Counted from the first letter of the stretch, positions 9,068-18,050 are shown. The stretch is 64,000 nt of DNA from Clostridium polyendosporum (GCF_018332455.1 NZ_BOPZ01000006.1:92050-156049); one strand, 5' to 3'. The notes: a model not told the origin generated them from the letters alone. Numbers and translations are program-made.

Positions 9068-9554
9068 AAATGTTTGTTTCTAAATAGGTATTGATGATGA
9101 ATTCTGTAAATATAAAAATTTGTGTGTAATAAAGGAAATTAATTAAGAACATCAGCGTTTATATATTAATTGAAGAAGAAAACAATAAAAAGTGTTAGCA
9201 CTTACAACTGATACGCTGAACCGTACCTCAAATAAAACCATTATAAAAGATATAACTTCCCATATTGGTAGAAATTTTAATTACTCAGATACTAAGAAGT
9301 GTCATCAATTTTATAAATTATGACGTAAATCATGTATGAGTAATAGGGCTAAGAAAGTCTATTAAGTACTTTCCATTATTCATACTCATTAGGCTAATAA
9401 TGAGAAGTTAAAAGTTTATAAATAGTTCAATTTAAGAAGTGTCGCCAATGTAATAGATTGTGACATAACTTTATACGGAATTAGATACTCTGAGCCATAC
9501 CATAAATAAAGGGGGAAAATAGAGTTAAGAATTTGTTAAAGAGAATTTTGAAAA
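9068..9554. other. Non-coding stretch with diverged internal repeats
   Basis: No credible gene. It holds an AAGTG-TTAG-CACTT hairpin near 9190 and two ~42-bp imperfect repeats beginning AAGAAGTGTC (9293-9335 and 9432-9474). A second diverged pair is ACGCTGAACCGTACC (9213) and ACTCTGAGCCATACC (9486). These look like two decayed copies of one element, origin unknown. Confidence 0.4.
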
Positions 9555-9595
9555 AACACCTTCCATTTTATATTGATATGGAAGGTGTTTTTATT
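9555..9595. terminator. Strong intrinsic terminator
   Basis: A 12-bp perfect stem, AACACCTTCCAT with ATGGAAGGTGTT, is flanked by A-runs and T-runs and so works in both directions. It lies directly after the stop of the minus-strand ADP-ribosylglycohydrolase. Confidence 0.8.
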
Positions 9596-9611
9596 CAAAC
9601 ATTGACTCTTT

Positions 9612-10661
9612 TCAATAAACTTTGCTCTCTACATTATTATAGAGTTTTTCTGCCATTTCCTTTATTAAATCAGCTAATTCTAACTTATCAATCCATTGTT
9701 TGGGAATAGATTCTAAGCCTAATTTTACTCCCAATATATTTCCGCAAATAGCACCAGTACTATCACTATCTCCACTATGGTTTACTGAAAGCTTCAATGC
9801 TTTTTCAAAATCTTCTGGATAAGAAAGAACACTGTATATAGCTATTGATAGTGCTTCTTCAGCAATCCAACCATCTCCCAGATGTGAAAGCTTTTCTGGA
9901 CTTGGATTACCATCCTTAGCTAAGGAAACTGCCTTTTTTAATGCATTTATTGTTTCTTCGTTACTTTCCATATCTTCTAGTATTTTGATGGCATTTTTTA
10001 CTGCATCTTCAATTGATAAGAAAGCACATAAATCTGAAATTATGCTTGCAAAAGCGCCCGCAGATAGATACCCTGTAGGGTGACCATGAGTAATTGCAGC
10101 CAATTCGCATCCAAGATTGAATGCATCCTTATTTCTATTCATAAAATATAAGCCAGCTGGAGCCGCCCTCATTACTCCACCACAGCCTTTACTTTTATTG
10201 ATATGTTTTTTAATAGTACCGAATTTATTGTTTTTAGCACGTACTAAAGCTGTAATACAACTATTTCCGGGGGCTTTTTGTGAAAATAATTCTTCATATT
10301 TAAAAAGTGGGGAACTCACATCTTCAAGAAGATACTCATATTCCTTTGAGATAGGATATCCTTGAGTATGCAGCCATCTTTCATAAGAATAAAATATACA
10401 TTTAGAAATGCTGATGTTTTCTCCATTTTTTCTTTTATTTTCAAAATTTAATATGCCTTCAACAGTAAATAATGTCATTTGTGTATCATCAGAAATAAGA
10501 GCATTACCAGAAAACATATTTACCTTCAAATCTTCTATGCCATTTGTACCGTACTTATCATATATTTCATTAAGTTTCAAAAATTCTATTGGATATCCAA
10601 GAGCATCTCCAATAGAACCACCTAGTAAACATCCAATGAATTTTTCTCTTGTTTTTTTCAT
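9612..10661 (-). CDS. ADP-ribosylglycohydrolase family protein (DraG/ARH-like)
   Basis: Removes ADP-ribose from a modified protein or nucleic acid, using two metal ions. The ~349 residues cover the whole family fold: GCLLGGSIGDALG at about 10-22, the metal motif SDDT at about 57-60, THGHPTGYLSAGAFAS in the middle, and the second metal motif HSGDSDSTGA near 300. ATG 10661 is chosen over an upstream GTG because that GTG is part of the AGGTGA ribosome site. No signal peptide, so cytoplasmic. It is divergent from a small gene with ADP-ribosyltransferase motifs, making a modification/removal pair plausible. Confidence 0.9.
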   Translation of the reverse strand: MKKTREKFIGCLLGGSIGDALGYPIEFLKLNEIYDKYGTNGIEDLKVNMFSGNALISDDTQMTLFTVEGILNFENKRKNGENISISKCIFYSYERWLHTQGYPISKEYEYLLEDVSSPLFKYEELFSQKAPGNSCITALVRAKNNKFGTIKKHINKSKGCGGVMRAAPAGLYFMNRNKDAFNLGCELAAITHGHPTGYLSAGAFASIISDLCAFLSIEDAVKNAIKILEDMESNEETINALKKAVSLAKDGNPSPEKLSHLGDGWIAEEALSIAIYSVLSYPEDFEKALKLSVNHSGDSDSTGAICGNILGVKLGLESIPKQWIDKLELADLIKEMAEKLYNNVESKVY

Positions 10662-11001
10662 AAAAATCACCTTTTTAAATATATTATACCACTATTTATG
10701 AAATTAGTAACATTAAAACAAATAATAAGTCAAAGTATTTTTGTAAAATATAGTAAAATAACATATTGTAAATTTTCGCTATATTTATTTTATTTTTTTA
10801 GTAAATTTGTCAGATTGACAGTTAAATGGGCATATTATATAATTATGTAAACGAATACATTATTTATTTCCATAATACATTTGTTCATTAATAAATCTAC
10901 AAAAGATTCTGTGATTCTAATTATACAAAAACTATTTGAATGTAAAAATTAAATTTAAAAGTATATATATATCTTAGATTTAGATAAGGAGTTGATTATG
11001 T
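10662..11001. other. AT-rich divergent intergenic region
   Basis: It separates the divergent glycohydrolase and putative transferase genes and must hold both promoters. Apart from an AAGGAG ribosome site at its right end, no clear hairpin or operator stands out. Confidence 0.5.
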
Positions 11002-11532
11002 ATGTGTACTTCTAAGGAAAAACTAATTTATGATACCTATGTAGAAGGTGATTTGATAACTAATGATTTAATTGAATTAGTTCAAAAACAATCAAAAATA
11101 TTAAATTGTGAAATCTATAGAGGTATTTTTGCTCCTAATATTGTATTAAAGATAGGAAAGGATATTAACAAATATTGCCATAATAAAGTTATATCTTTTT
11201 CAAAAAATTATAATATAGCAAAAGAATTTTCAAACAAGTTATTTATAGATGAGAATGTTTTAAATTCCTTAAAGAAGGATGGATATAATGTAGATTATAT
11301 ATATAAATCAGGTGATAATTCTTTTTTTTCTAAAGTAATTATTAGAATGAAAAATCAAAAATCCTTTGATTTATATGATAATTATAAAAATAAAACATAT
11401 GAACGTGAAAAAGAGGTATTAGTCCTTACAGAACCTCTTTATATAAAGTCAATTACTACAGAAGATGATACAATTATAGTTGATTGTATTGATGAGGATG
11501 AAATTTCTGAAAGGTACATGGTTTATATGTAA
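11002..11532 (+). CDS. Small protein with ADP-ribosyltransferase (VIP2/C3-like) motifs
   Basis: A 176-residue protein I read as an ART-fold enzyme. Arg40 sits in a strand (CEIYRGI). ISFSKNYNIAKEF at 64-76 occupies the place of the S-T-S motif. The second half has a strand SKVIIRMK and then YEREKEVLV, whose E136-K-E138 matches the catalytic ExE, followed by closing strands as in VIP2-type toxins. The middle motif is weak (SFS rather than STS). No signal peptide, so it would act inside the cell. AAGGAG is 9 nt before ATG 11002; the ATG at 10998 stops after five codons. The divergent glycohydrolase could reverse its action. Assignment is by motif only. Confidence 0.55.
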   Translation: MCTSKEKLIYDTYVEGDLITNDLIELVQKQSKILNCEIYRGIFAPNIVLKIGKDINKYCHNKVISFSKNYNIAKEFSNKLFIDENVLNSLKKDGYNVDYIYKSGDNSFFSKVIIRMKNQKSFDLYDNYKNKTYEREKEVLVLTEPLYIKSITTEDDTIIVDCIDEDEISERYMVYM

Positions 11533-11995
11533 AAATCAATTTTGCTATTAAAAGCCGCACGTTAAGTTTCAAAGTAAGTTTCATAATTAAAAATTTTCTC
11601 TTTGGGTAATACAATAGAATCAGTAACCCAAGAAGATATTTCATGGGTGAGGACGTTCAAATATAAGAGATAATATAGTAAGTATTAATTTTAAGGACAA
11701 GCTCTCAAATTTTAGAGGGTATTTATCAATAATTGTATGGATATGTAACATTGAATAGATTAACAGTTTTATAGTTTTAGACTATACTGGGTATCTTGCG
11801 GTACCCTCTTTCATTTGTGATGTAATTTGGGTTAGGGAAACAATTATCTTTTAGATACTTTAAATAATATTGATGGTGTTATCGGAACAGCTTTATTTAC
11901 AAAAGAGGTTACCAAGATAATTATTGCAGGTGAAAACGGAGTTAGAGTGGTTTCGAAAGTATAATCATATATTAAAAATGCAGAAGGTAAAAAAT
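11533..11995. other. Gene debris, unidentified
   Basis: No intact gene. Short open stretches end in stops. One at about 11833-11962 reads NNIDGVIGTALFTKEV and ends RVVSKV, looking like the C-terminus of a lost protein I cannot name. Another near 11600-11675 ends RTFKYKR. The next gene is also a fragment, so this is a decayed junction. Confidence 0.4.
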
Positions 11996-12187
11996 ATGAA
12001 ATTATGTATTGTAGGATCAGGAATGATTGTATGGGATTTCTTGACAATAACTCCGTACTTAAATAAAATAGAACTAATAGCTATTTATTACACAAAAAGA
12101 AGTGAAGCGGTAAGCAAAGATCTTGCGAGTAAATATAATATTAAAAATATGTTCAGCAACTATTCTCAGTATTCCAGCAGATATTGA
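11996..12187 (+). pseudogene. N-terminal fragment of a Gfo/Idh/MocA oxidoreductase
   Basis: Sixty-three codons starting MKLCIVGSGMIVWDFL, the start of a Rossmann fold (GxGxxx nucleotide loop), continuing through a second strand (IELIAIYYTKR) to residues near the first crossover, then stopping. Full-length family members have about 330 residues. It lies just upstream of an intact family member but differs from it in sequence, so it is a relic of another gene, not a duplicate start. Confidence 0.65.
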
Positions 12188-12218
12188 AATGATATAAATA
12201 TATTTTAGGGAGGCTGCT

Positions 12219-13235
12219 ATGCTTACAATTGGTTATATCGGAAACGGTAAAAGTACTAACAGATATCATCTACCATTCGTACTACAAAGAGAAAATATAA
12301 AGGTAAAAACAATCTTTCAAAGAAACCCTGAGCATGAAAGCTGGAAAAGAATTTCAGGAGTCAATTATACTTCGGATTTGAATGAATTATTAAATGACGA
12401 GGACATCCAACTCATCGTGGTTTGTACAAGACATGATAGTCATTATGAATATGCAAAACTAGTATTGGAACATAATAAGAACTGTTTGGTTGAAAAACCT
12501 TTTATGGAAACCTCGGAACAGGCAAAAGAAATATTTGCGTTGGCAAAAGAAAAAGGATTGATTGTTCAGGCATATCAAAACAGACGTTTTGACAGTGACT
12601 TTTTAACAGTCCAAAAGGTCATTGAGGATGGAAAACTAGGAGACTTACTGGAAGTGGAAATGCATTTTGATTATTACCGTCCAGAAGTACCGGAATCTGT
12701 TCATAATTTTAATCCTATGTGGTCATATTTATATGGACATGGCTGTCACACATTGGACCAGGTCATTAGCTATTTTGGCAAGCCGGATCATATACACTAT
12801 GATGTTAGGCAATTATTGGGCCAAGGAAGAATGAATGATTATTTTGACTTGGATTTGTATTACGGCAATTTAAAAGTATCTGTAAAATCCAGTTATTTTA
12901 GAATTAAAGAAAGACCAAGCTTCGTCGTATACGGCAAAAAGGGATGCTTTGTGAAAGAAACCAAGGATCGTCAGGAAGAGCATTTAAAGCTGTTTTATAT
13001 GCCTGATAATAAAGATTTTGGAGTAGATACAATACAGCATTATGGCGTACTAACCTATATTGATAAGGAAGGTACAATCCACGAAGAAAAAGTTAAATCC
13101 GTAAATGGTGATTATGGAAGAGTATATGATGATTTATATGAAGCCATCATAAATGACAAAGATAAAACCATTACGGATGAGCAGACACTGCTGCAAATGG
13201 AAATATTAGAAACCGGAGTTAAAAGCCTAAAATAA
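12219..13235 (+). CDS. Gfo/Idh/MocA family NAD(P)-dependent oxidoreductase
   Basis: Complete 338-residue dehydrogenase of sugar or cyclitol derivatives. The N-terminal Rossmann domain begins MLTIGYIGNGKST; the family motif EKPF occurs at about residue 92 (LVEKPFMET). The C-terminal alpha/beta domain contains GHGCHTLDQ, with the catalytic-site His of the family. AGGGAGG precedes the ATG. Its base composition is slightly richer in G/C than its surroundings and it stands among debris, consistent with transfer. It resembles the YdgJ/YvaA-type scyllo-inositol or sugar dehydrogenases, but the substrate cannot be set from sequence. Confidence 0.88.
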   Translation: MLTIGYIGNGKSTNRYHLPFVLQRENIKVKTIFQRNPEHESWKRISGVNYTSDLNELLNDEDIQLIVVCTRHDSHYEYAKLVLEHNKNCLVEKPFMETSEQAKEIFALAKEKGLIVQAYQNRRFDSDFLTVQKVIEDGKLGDLLEVEMHFDYYRPEVPESVHNFNPMWSYLYGHGCHTLDQVISYFGKPDHIHYDVRQLLGQGRMNDYFDLDLYYGNLKVSVKSSYFRIKERPSFVVYGKKGCFVKETKDRQEEHLKLFYMPDNKDFGVDTIQHYGVLTYIDKEGTIHEEKVKSVNGDYGRVYDDLYEAIINDKDKTITDEQTLLQMEILETGVKSLK

Positions 13236-13262
13236 AATTAAAGACTGATTAAACATAAAGAA

Positions 13263-13304
13263 AAAGGGTTCAGTTCACATTTTAATGAAACTGATCCCTT
13301 TTTT
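13263..13304. terminator. Terminator copied with the DUF2922 fragment
   Basis: AAAGGGTTCAGTT pairs with AACTGATCCCTTT (one mismatch), followed by a T-run. It is the diverged twin of the terminator after the intact DUF2922 gene near 20.48 kb. Confidence 0.65.
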
Positions 13305-13321
13305 ATAACTAAAACACTATA

Positions 13322-13483
13322 GATCTCTACTGAACATCAAACTTAGTAGTTTGTCTTTGTGTTAATTGAGCACTATACTTAGAGATTAAAGTTCCACCCT
13401 TAGTTAAGAATATATCTTTGGCTATGATGATATTCATTAAAGAGGATACTTCAGCTTGAGGTATATCATTCTTAACGCCAGTA
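13322..13483 (-). pseudogene. 5'-deleted copy of the DUF2922 gene
   Basis: Reading the minus strand gives the last ~50 codons of a DUF2922 protein, nearly identical to the intact gene at 20.5-20.75 kb. Similarity starts in the shared terminator, covers the stop and the coding part, and breaks off abruptly at about 13483 where unrelated sequence begins. No start codon remains in frame. Confidence 0.8.
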
Positions 13484-13756
13484 GTACACACCCCTTTTCC
13501 ATGTATCTGCTTCTACGTAAGAAAGGGTATTCCCCCCTAAAGATTGTACGTACAGTTATATCAGCAATGATAGATGCTCTTCTTTTTTATTTTTCAGTTC
13601 TAAAAGTGTCGAAGGTTTGGAAAAAGTTAAATATTATGTTGTAATTTGTAAAAGCGTGTAATATAATTTAAGTATAATCATAAAGTAGCATAAGGAAAAG
13701 AGCTGAGAGAAGAAAGCCTAAGAGCAGAATAAAGAGGGGAAGGGGGGTAACTAGCA

Positions 13757-14011
13757 ATGAAGATAAACATAGTGAACCTAGATGCAGAAAAGTTAGTTGA
13801 AGAGCTAGATAGTAAGCGTAAAAAAATTGATAAGTTTAATGATATAATTAATAAGTGCTTGGAGGAAATAAAGTTCCAAGAAGAAGTGCTAAGTTTATTA
13901 AGAAAGAAGAAAGAAAAACTGCTATCCGACGTTTATCTATTAACGCTATTAAAGAAAGAGGGACAGATGATAGATAGAGTGTTACGCTATGCAGATATAA
14001 GGAATGAATAA
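13757..14011 (+). CDS. Small coiled-coil protein, function unknown
   Basis: Eighty-four residues, highly charged. Residues 10-70 are rich in Lys/Glu/Leu with heptad spacing (KLVEELDSKRKKIDKF, EEVLSLLRKKKEK), predicting a helical coiled coil. A G-rich ribosome site (GGGGGG) lies about 10 nt before ATG. No domain is recognised. Purine-rich, well-behaved codons support a real gene. It may belong to the small accessory genes related to the DUF2922 trio, a fragment of which lies 270 bp upstream. Confidence 0.6.
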   Translation: MKINIVNLDAEKLVEELDSKRKKIDKFNDIINKCLEEIKFQEEVLSLLRKKKEKLLSDVYLLTLLKKEGQMIDRVLRYADIRNE

Positions 14012-14521
14012 TATTTTAATATGGATAGTCTATAAACATTGACATAAATACCTCCATTAATTTTGGAATATGAATAGGCATATAGCTTACTTAATGTTCT
14101 GAATGTTCTAGATGGTTTAAATAACACTTAGTAACGGATTAGTAATACCTTCAATATTTCTTCGCTAATTGAAAGGTGTCATTTAAAGTGGAGGTTTAAT
14201 TTTAGTGTAACTAGGAAGGTAAATTTCTCAGATGTAATAAATAGTATAACTCAATGAGCCTTTACGATGGGGCTTATTTTTTTATATATTGTATAGCTAT
14301 TAATACAAATGGTTAAGGCGTGTAAATAGATGACACAATCGATTACTGCATATAGTAAATGTCATCAACACAATATACTAAGAAGTTCTGGATTACCTAG
14401 GGCTTTTTATTTTTATAAAACTTTTCCCTTCATATTTTTATGTCAATTAATATATTTCCATTTAAAGGAATTTGATGATGATTGTAGAATACATAAATAA
14501 TCACAATTTAGGAGGTCACTT
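14012..14521. other. Intergenic region with two weak hairpins
   Basis: No gene seen. TGAGCC/GGCTTA at 14255-14276 followed by TTTTTTT looks like a terminator. CTGG-ATTAC-CTAGGGCTTTTT near 14382 is a weaker one. Confidence 0.45.
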
Positions 14522-14731
14522 ATGAAAGTAGATTTCAATTATGAAGAAGTTCTAATATTACTAAGAACTCTAAGAAGTGAGTATGGACATTTAAAAGCTT
14601 TCTATGCAGAAAATCCTGGTATAGAAGCCATGATCACCCCAGAGGAAGTTAGAAGGGTACACAATAAGATTCTAAGTGAAGCTCATAAAGCAGGGGATTA
14701 CACATTCATAAATCCTATAGTAACTAATTGA
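14522..14731 (+). CDS. Small hypothetical protein
   Basis: Sixty-nine residues starting MKVDFNYEEVLILLRTL; soluble, mixed helix, no cysteine motif, membrane segment or recognisable domain. GGAGG is placed 7 nt before ATG, and a clean terminator follows the stop within a few bases, so this is a self-contained monocistronic gene. Function unknown. Confidence 0.65.
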   Translation: MKVDFNYEEVLILLRTLRSEYGHLKAFYAENPGIEAMITPEEVRRVHNKILSEAHKAGDYTFINPIVTN

Positions 14732-14732
14732 G

Positions 14733-14756
14733 CTCTGAAATAATTCGGAGTTTTTT
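14733..14756 (+). terminator. Terminator of the 69-residue gene
   Basis: CTCTGAA pairs with TTCGGAG (one G-U) around ATAA, followed by TTTTTT. Confidence 0.7.
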
Positions 14757-14943
14757 ATTATGGAGTATGCTTCAACCATTAAGTATAATCATTTTAAATT
14801 ATGTCATTATTATCTACACTTTTCAGATGTTCCTTTAATATATCGCCAAACAGTAAAAAATTATATGAAAATACGTATAAGCAAATTTAAGTTTTACATA
14901 CATATAAAATCATTGTATGATTAAATCCAAAAAATATAGTGGA

Positions 14944-14981
14944 TCTGCTTGAAACTGATTTAAAATTCACCTTCAAGCAGA
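14944..14981. terminator. Hairpin downstream of the haloperoxidase gene
   Basis: TCTGCTTGAA and TTCAAGCAGA are perfect 10-bp arms. It lies about 110 bp past the minus-strand stop, with a T-rich stretch on that strand, so it probably ends the haloperoxidase transcript. Confidence 0.6.
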
Positions 14982-15088
14982 CCTCTTATTTAATTATAAA
15001 TTCATTACAAATTTGTCTAGAAGGTTGCAGAATGATAATTTTTAGGAGCGCTTAGTATTCATCATTCCATGTTTTATAGATATATTTT

Positions 15089-16687
15089 TTAAATTATTAC
15101 CCTTGTACCATCAAATTTTGTGAAGGAAAAACCATGAAATTCTTCATTGTAGGTATTTCTATAGTCCTGGAGTAATCCTATTGCCACAGCTTCTCCAAGT
15201 TTCATGCCCTCTAAACTGTCTGAACGCCAGTGAACACCTGCAAAATCTCGTCCAAGGGCAATATTGGCAGCAAGCTTATTTAATTCTCCCCCTACTTTTA
15301 GATCACCCTCAAGATATGGTTGTAACTCAAGCCCGTCGGCACTGGCTACTACTGGATTGGGAATAATATAATCCTCATTGAAAAATGCTTTTAGAATAGT
15401 TACCCCTGCTCCAATGTGAGCTGCATGACCTGCAGGGTATGCTGGATGAGTCGGGCATCCTTCAGGATAGGCCATAGGTAGAAGGTAGGTTCCGTATTTT
15501 TTGAATACTATCTCTAACACTTTTGAATCTAATAATTCTGGATTAATCGGATACCTTGCGGCACCTGTCATAAGATTTTGTACGCGTCCCCCAAACTCTT
15601 CGGGTCTTAATCTTCGATGCACCAAAAACTTTTGGAACCAGGCTGCTTCAAGGGCCATCCTGGCTGCACGAGTCACAAAATCCAAAACATGTGCAGTACC
15701 AAAGGTAGCAAACCCCTCCTGGGTTTTTGAGAATAAATAGGGATTATTCAAAGACAGAGCTTCCTGCCCAAAGCCCATTAGTATTAAGCAAGCCGTTAGT
15801 GCCGCCTGAATGCTGGTGTCTTTATGGACGTATTCGCCGAGGGCTCTGCCATTATTAATATATCGATGTACTGGGTCAAGTTTTAATGCTGAAGATGGGG
15901 CCTGTCCATTCTGTATATTAAGCCATTCATTATATGAAGTCATATAATCGATTTTTTCCACAGGTACAATATAATTTTGTTTTATAGTTTTTGCCCCAAA
16001 GGGAATATCCTTCAAGAGGAACTGTGAAACATATGGTCCTTCCAAAGCGCCAGGTACATTACTACGGAATAGTGTTTCCGTGGTGACTTTACATTTGCAC
16101 TTAGGACCATCAAAAACCGAAAACTTTGATAAATCCTCAGCTGCAGCCTCAGTTTCAGGGTTGGTGTCATAATCTACAAAAGGGACATCACGAATTAAAG
16201 CCATCCAATAATCCTCAGCCATTTCACTTGCTTCCATGGCGCTAGAAAAGCTCGGAGCTGGTAATATAGTAAGATGATGACAATCAGGTCCCACCATCTC
16301 ATACGCATACGAGGCCTGAGGGTCAACGAATTTTCTAGTCCCTCCTAGTGGTATCAACTCAATTTTTTCCGGATTTCCAGTGGTTAATGCACTTATCCAA
16401 ATATTGTAGGCCTCTAAATTTACTTCTCCTAACAAATTATGAGGTAAAGCCTTTGTATAATTTCCAATCTTATTTACATATAAAATTTCATCATCATTGC
16501 ATCTTTGACCTTGAAGAATCAAATTCTTCTGAAATAAAGCGGACTGGTTTCGTTTTAAAAAGGCATCAATGCGCCTCTGTTCAGACGTCAAAGGTCCAAT
16601 CTCGCACTGATCTATTATTGTATTATATTTAGGACATACGGACTTAATATCATAAACTTTATCTTGCTTTTCTTCCACCTTAATCAC
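15089..16687 (-). CDS. Vanadium-dependent haloperoxidase-like enzyme (PAP2/VHPO superfamily)
   Basis: A 532-residue protein with the three vanadate/phosphate-binding motifs. These are KFLVHRRLRPEEFGG near residue 350 (Lys-x7-Arg-Pro, the spacing of algal bromoperoxidases), PAYPAGHAAHIGAG near 415 (PxGH with the acid-base His) and GVHWRSD near 485 (second Arg/His motif). Haloperoxidases oxidise halides with hydrogen peroxide; members of the same fold can instead be acid phosphatases, so activity is not certain. There is no signal peptide. AGGAGTG precedes ATG. Coding sequence is richer in G/C than neighbouring genes, suggesting transfer. It is unexpected in an anaerobe. Confidence 0.85.
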   Translation of the reverse strand: MIKVEEKQDKVYDIKSVCPKYNTIIDQCEIGPLTSEQRRIDAFLKRNQSALFQKNLILQGQRCNDDEILYVNKIGNYTKALPHNLLGEVNLEAYNIWISALTTGNPEKIELIPLGGTRKFVDPQASYAYEMVGPDCHHLTILPAPSFSSAMEASEMAEDYWMALIRDVPFVDYDTNPETEAAAEDLSKFSVFDGPKCKCKVTTETLFRSNVPGALEGPYVSQFLLKDIPFGAKTIKQNYIVPVEKIDYMTSYNEWLNIQNGQAPSSALKLDPVHRYINNGRALGEYVHKDTSIQAALTACLILMGFGQEALSLNNPYLFSKTQEGFATFGTAHVLDFVTRAARMALEAAWFQKFLVHRRLRPEEFGGRVQNLMTGAARYPINPELLDSKVLEIVFKKYGTYLLPMAYPEGCPTHPAYPAGHAAHIGAGVTILKAFFNEDYIIPNPVVASADGLELQPYLEGDLKVGGELNKLAANIALGRDFAGVHWRSDSLEGMKLGEAVAIGLLQDYRNTYNEEFHGFSFTKFDGTRVII

Positions 16688-17303
16688 TCCTACTATTTAG
16701 TTAGAACTTTACTATATTGGAAGTTAAATATACTATTTATATCAATTCTTCAGTACATTATATGATATGCGCCGAGTGATTAAATCTCTATTCTCAATCT
16801 CAAATGTTATATAATTTAATTACGCTAATTTTTTTTAAATGGTTCGACTTTTGATTTACAACAATAGTTCCAGAAACTATATTGTATCTATATCTTTCAA
16901 GTTTATAAATATATATTTTATTTGCAAATAATATTTTGAATACTGTAGTTCTAAAAAGAAATTTTGATAATACATTAGCTGAAAAATATTTATCGTATCT
17001 CCTGTTTTTTTATTATTGCGGTAATAATGTTTTATATAATGCTAAGCCCCTATAAGACTATAGGAAAATCCCCTAAAATATTCTCTATTATTTTGAAAAT
17101 TAAGTTAAAGTTTCAAATGCTCTAGCAAAATAAATACTAACTACATTTTCCTGTATGCTAGATTTTATGCATATTGTAATTTAATTTAATACGAGCATAA
17201 ATTACTATAAGTAACTATCATATGATTATATAAGTGATAATATACTATATATGGTTAGAAATATTTTAGGATAAAGTTCAAATGCTCTATGGAGGTGAAG
17301 TGT
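16688..17303. other. AT-rich intergenic region
   Basis: Over 600 bp between divergent genes, very AT-rich, with many stops in all frames. I see no conserved hairpin, repeat or RNA gene; promoters for both neighbours must lie here. Confidence 0.4.
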
Positions 17304-17810
17304 TTGAGTAACACAAAACTAATAGTATTAGGTGCATTTTTAATATGCTTATCAGTTTTATTTCAATTGTTGCCAGTGGTCTTTTCAGAGGCTTTTGTAT
17401 TAGCTACAATTTTTAGTGGAGTTCCAATTTACATTATTGCAAAGTTAAAGGTTAAGTTAGGAGTAACAGCATATTTAGTTTCAGCAATAATAATTATGCT
17501 GGTTAGCTTACATGAAGGAATATTTTTCCTATTAACAAATGGAGCAATAGGACTTTCTCTAGGAATTTGTCATAATCGCACTAATAAAAAGCTTATTATC
17601 TATTCTATCTCAGCTATAGTGTTAGCTTCTGCTTTATGTATAATAAATTTTATAATAGGTATACCTGTCTTTGGCTTTAAACTTCCGTTATCCAATTTTA
17701 TTGAAATTGGCTTTTTTTTAATGTTCTCATTTTTGTATAGCATATTTTATTTTTTTATAATAAGTTTATCAGTAAAACTCCTAAATAAACGATGTAAGTT
17801 TAAGGCATAG
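17304..17810 (+). CDS. Integral membrane protein, about five to six transmembrane segments
   Basis: About 168 residues, nearly all hydrophobic, with segments around LIVLGAFLICLSVLFQLL, AFVLATIFSGVPIYIIA, YLVSAIIIMLVS, a segment near 100-120 and a last one before the basic tail KLLNKRCKF. The topology resembles the ECF-S/DUF2232-like substrate-binding membrane proteins, but no diagnostic motif is seen. TTG 17304 is chosen as start because GGAGGTG lies 6 nt before it; an ATG at 17289 would place that site inside the gene. Function unknown. Confidence 0.65.
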   Translation: MSNTKLIVLGAFLICLSVLFQLLPVVFSEAFVLATIFSGVPIYIIAKLKVKLGVTAYLVSAIIIMLVSLHEGIFFLLTNGAIGLSLGICHNRTNKKLIIYSISAIVLASALCIINFIIGIPVFGFKLPLSNFIEIGFFLMFSFLYSIFYFFIISLSVKLLNKRCKFKA

Positions 17811-17820
17811 ACTTCTGTCC

Positions 17821-17916
17821 TTAAAGGTATTGACGCAGATATATTAGATAAGCACTTACAGCAATAGGAAAACCAATATTAGCTATTAAATTTACAAAAT
17901 CATTTATTCCCACCAT
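17821..17916 (-). pseudogene. Truncated YvrJ-family copy
   Basis: Thirty-one codons beginning MVGINDFVNLIANIGFP and ending after ISAYLIYL-type residues. The first ~24 match the intact YvrJ gene near 21.2 kb, including its GGAGGTGATT ribosome site and the upstream palindrome CATACATTATGTATG. The C-terminal half is replaced by unrelated codons and a stop. A short membrane peptide could still be made. Confidence 0.7.
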
Positions 17917-18021
17917 AATCACCTCCATTCATACATTATGTATGCAGAAAAGTATAGATGGAAAATAAGTTGATTCATGCTATTCTTATATTCAGTACCG
18001 TTAAAATTCACTCAATAAAAT

Positions 18022-18050
18022 AGGGCTTACTGTTAAAAAGTAAGCCCTTG
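18022..18050. terminator. Intrinsic terminator
   Basis: AGGGCTTACT and AGTAAGCCCT form a perfect 10-bp stem. It lies in the gap left of the DUF4317 gene and probably terminates that minus-strand transcript. Confidence 0.6.

Noticed and set aside
10662..11001. A small RNA or antitoxin gene between the ADP-ribosylation genes
   Set aside because: No open frame with a ribosome site and no stable dyad could be found.
13456..13644. Plus-strand 62-codon frame
   Set aside because: It crosses the break of the DUF2922 fragment in the wrong strand and lacks a ribosome site.
15089..16687. Plain PAP2 phosphatase
   Set aside because: Size (532 residues) and the Lys-x7-Arg-Pro and GVHWRSD motifs fit the haloperoxidase branch better, although activity is unproven.
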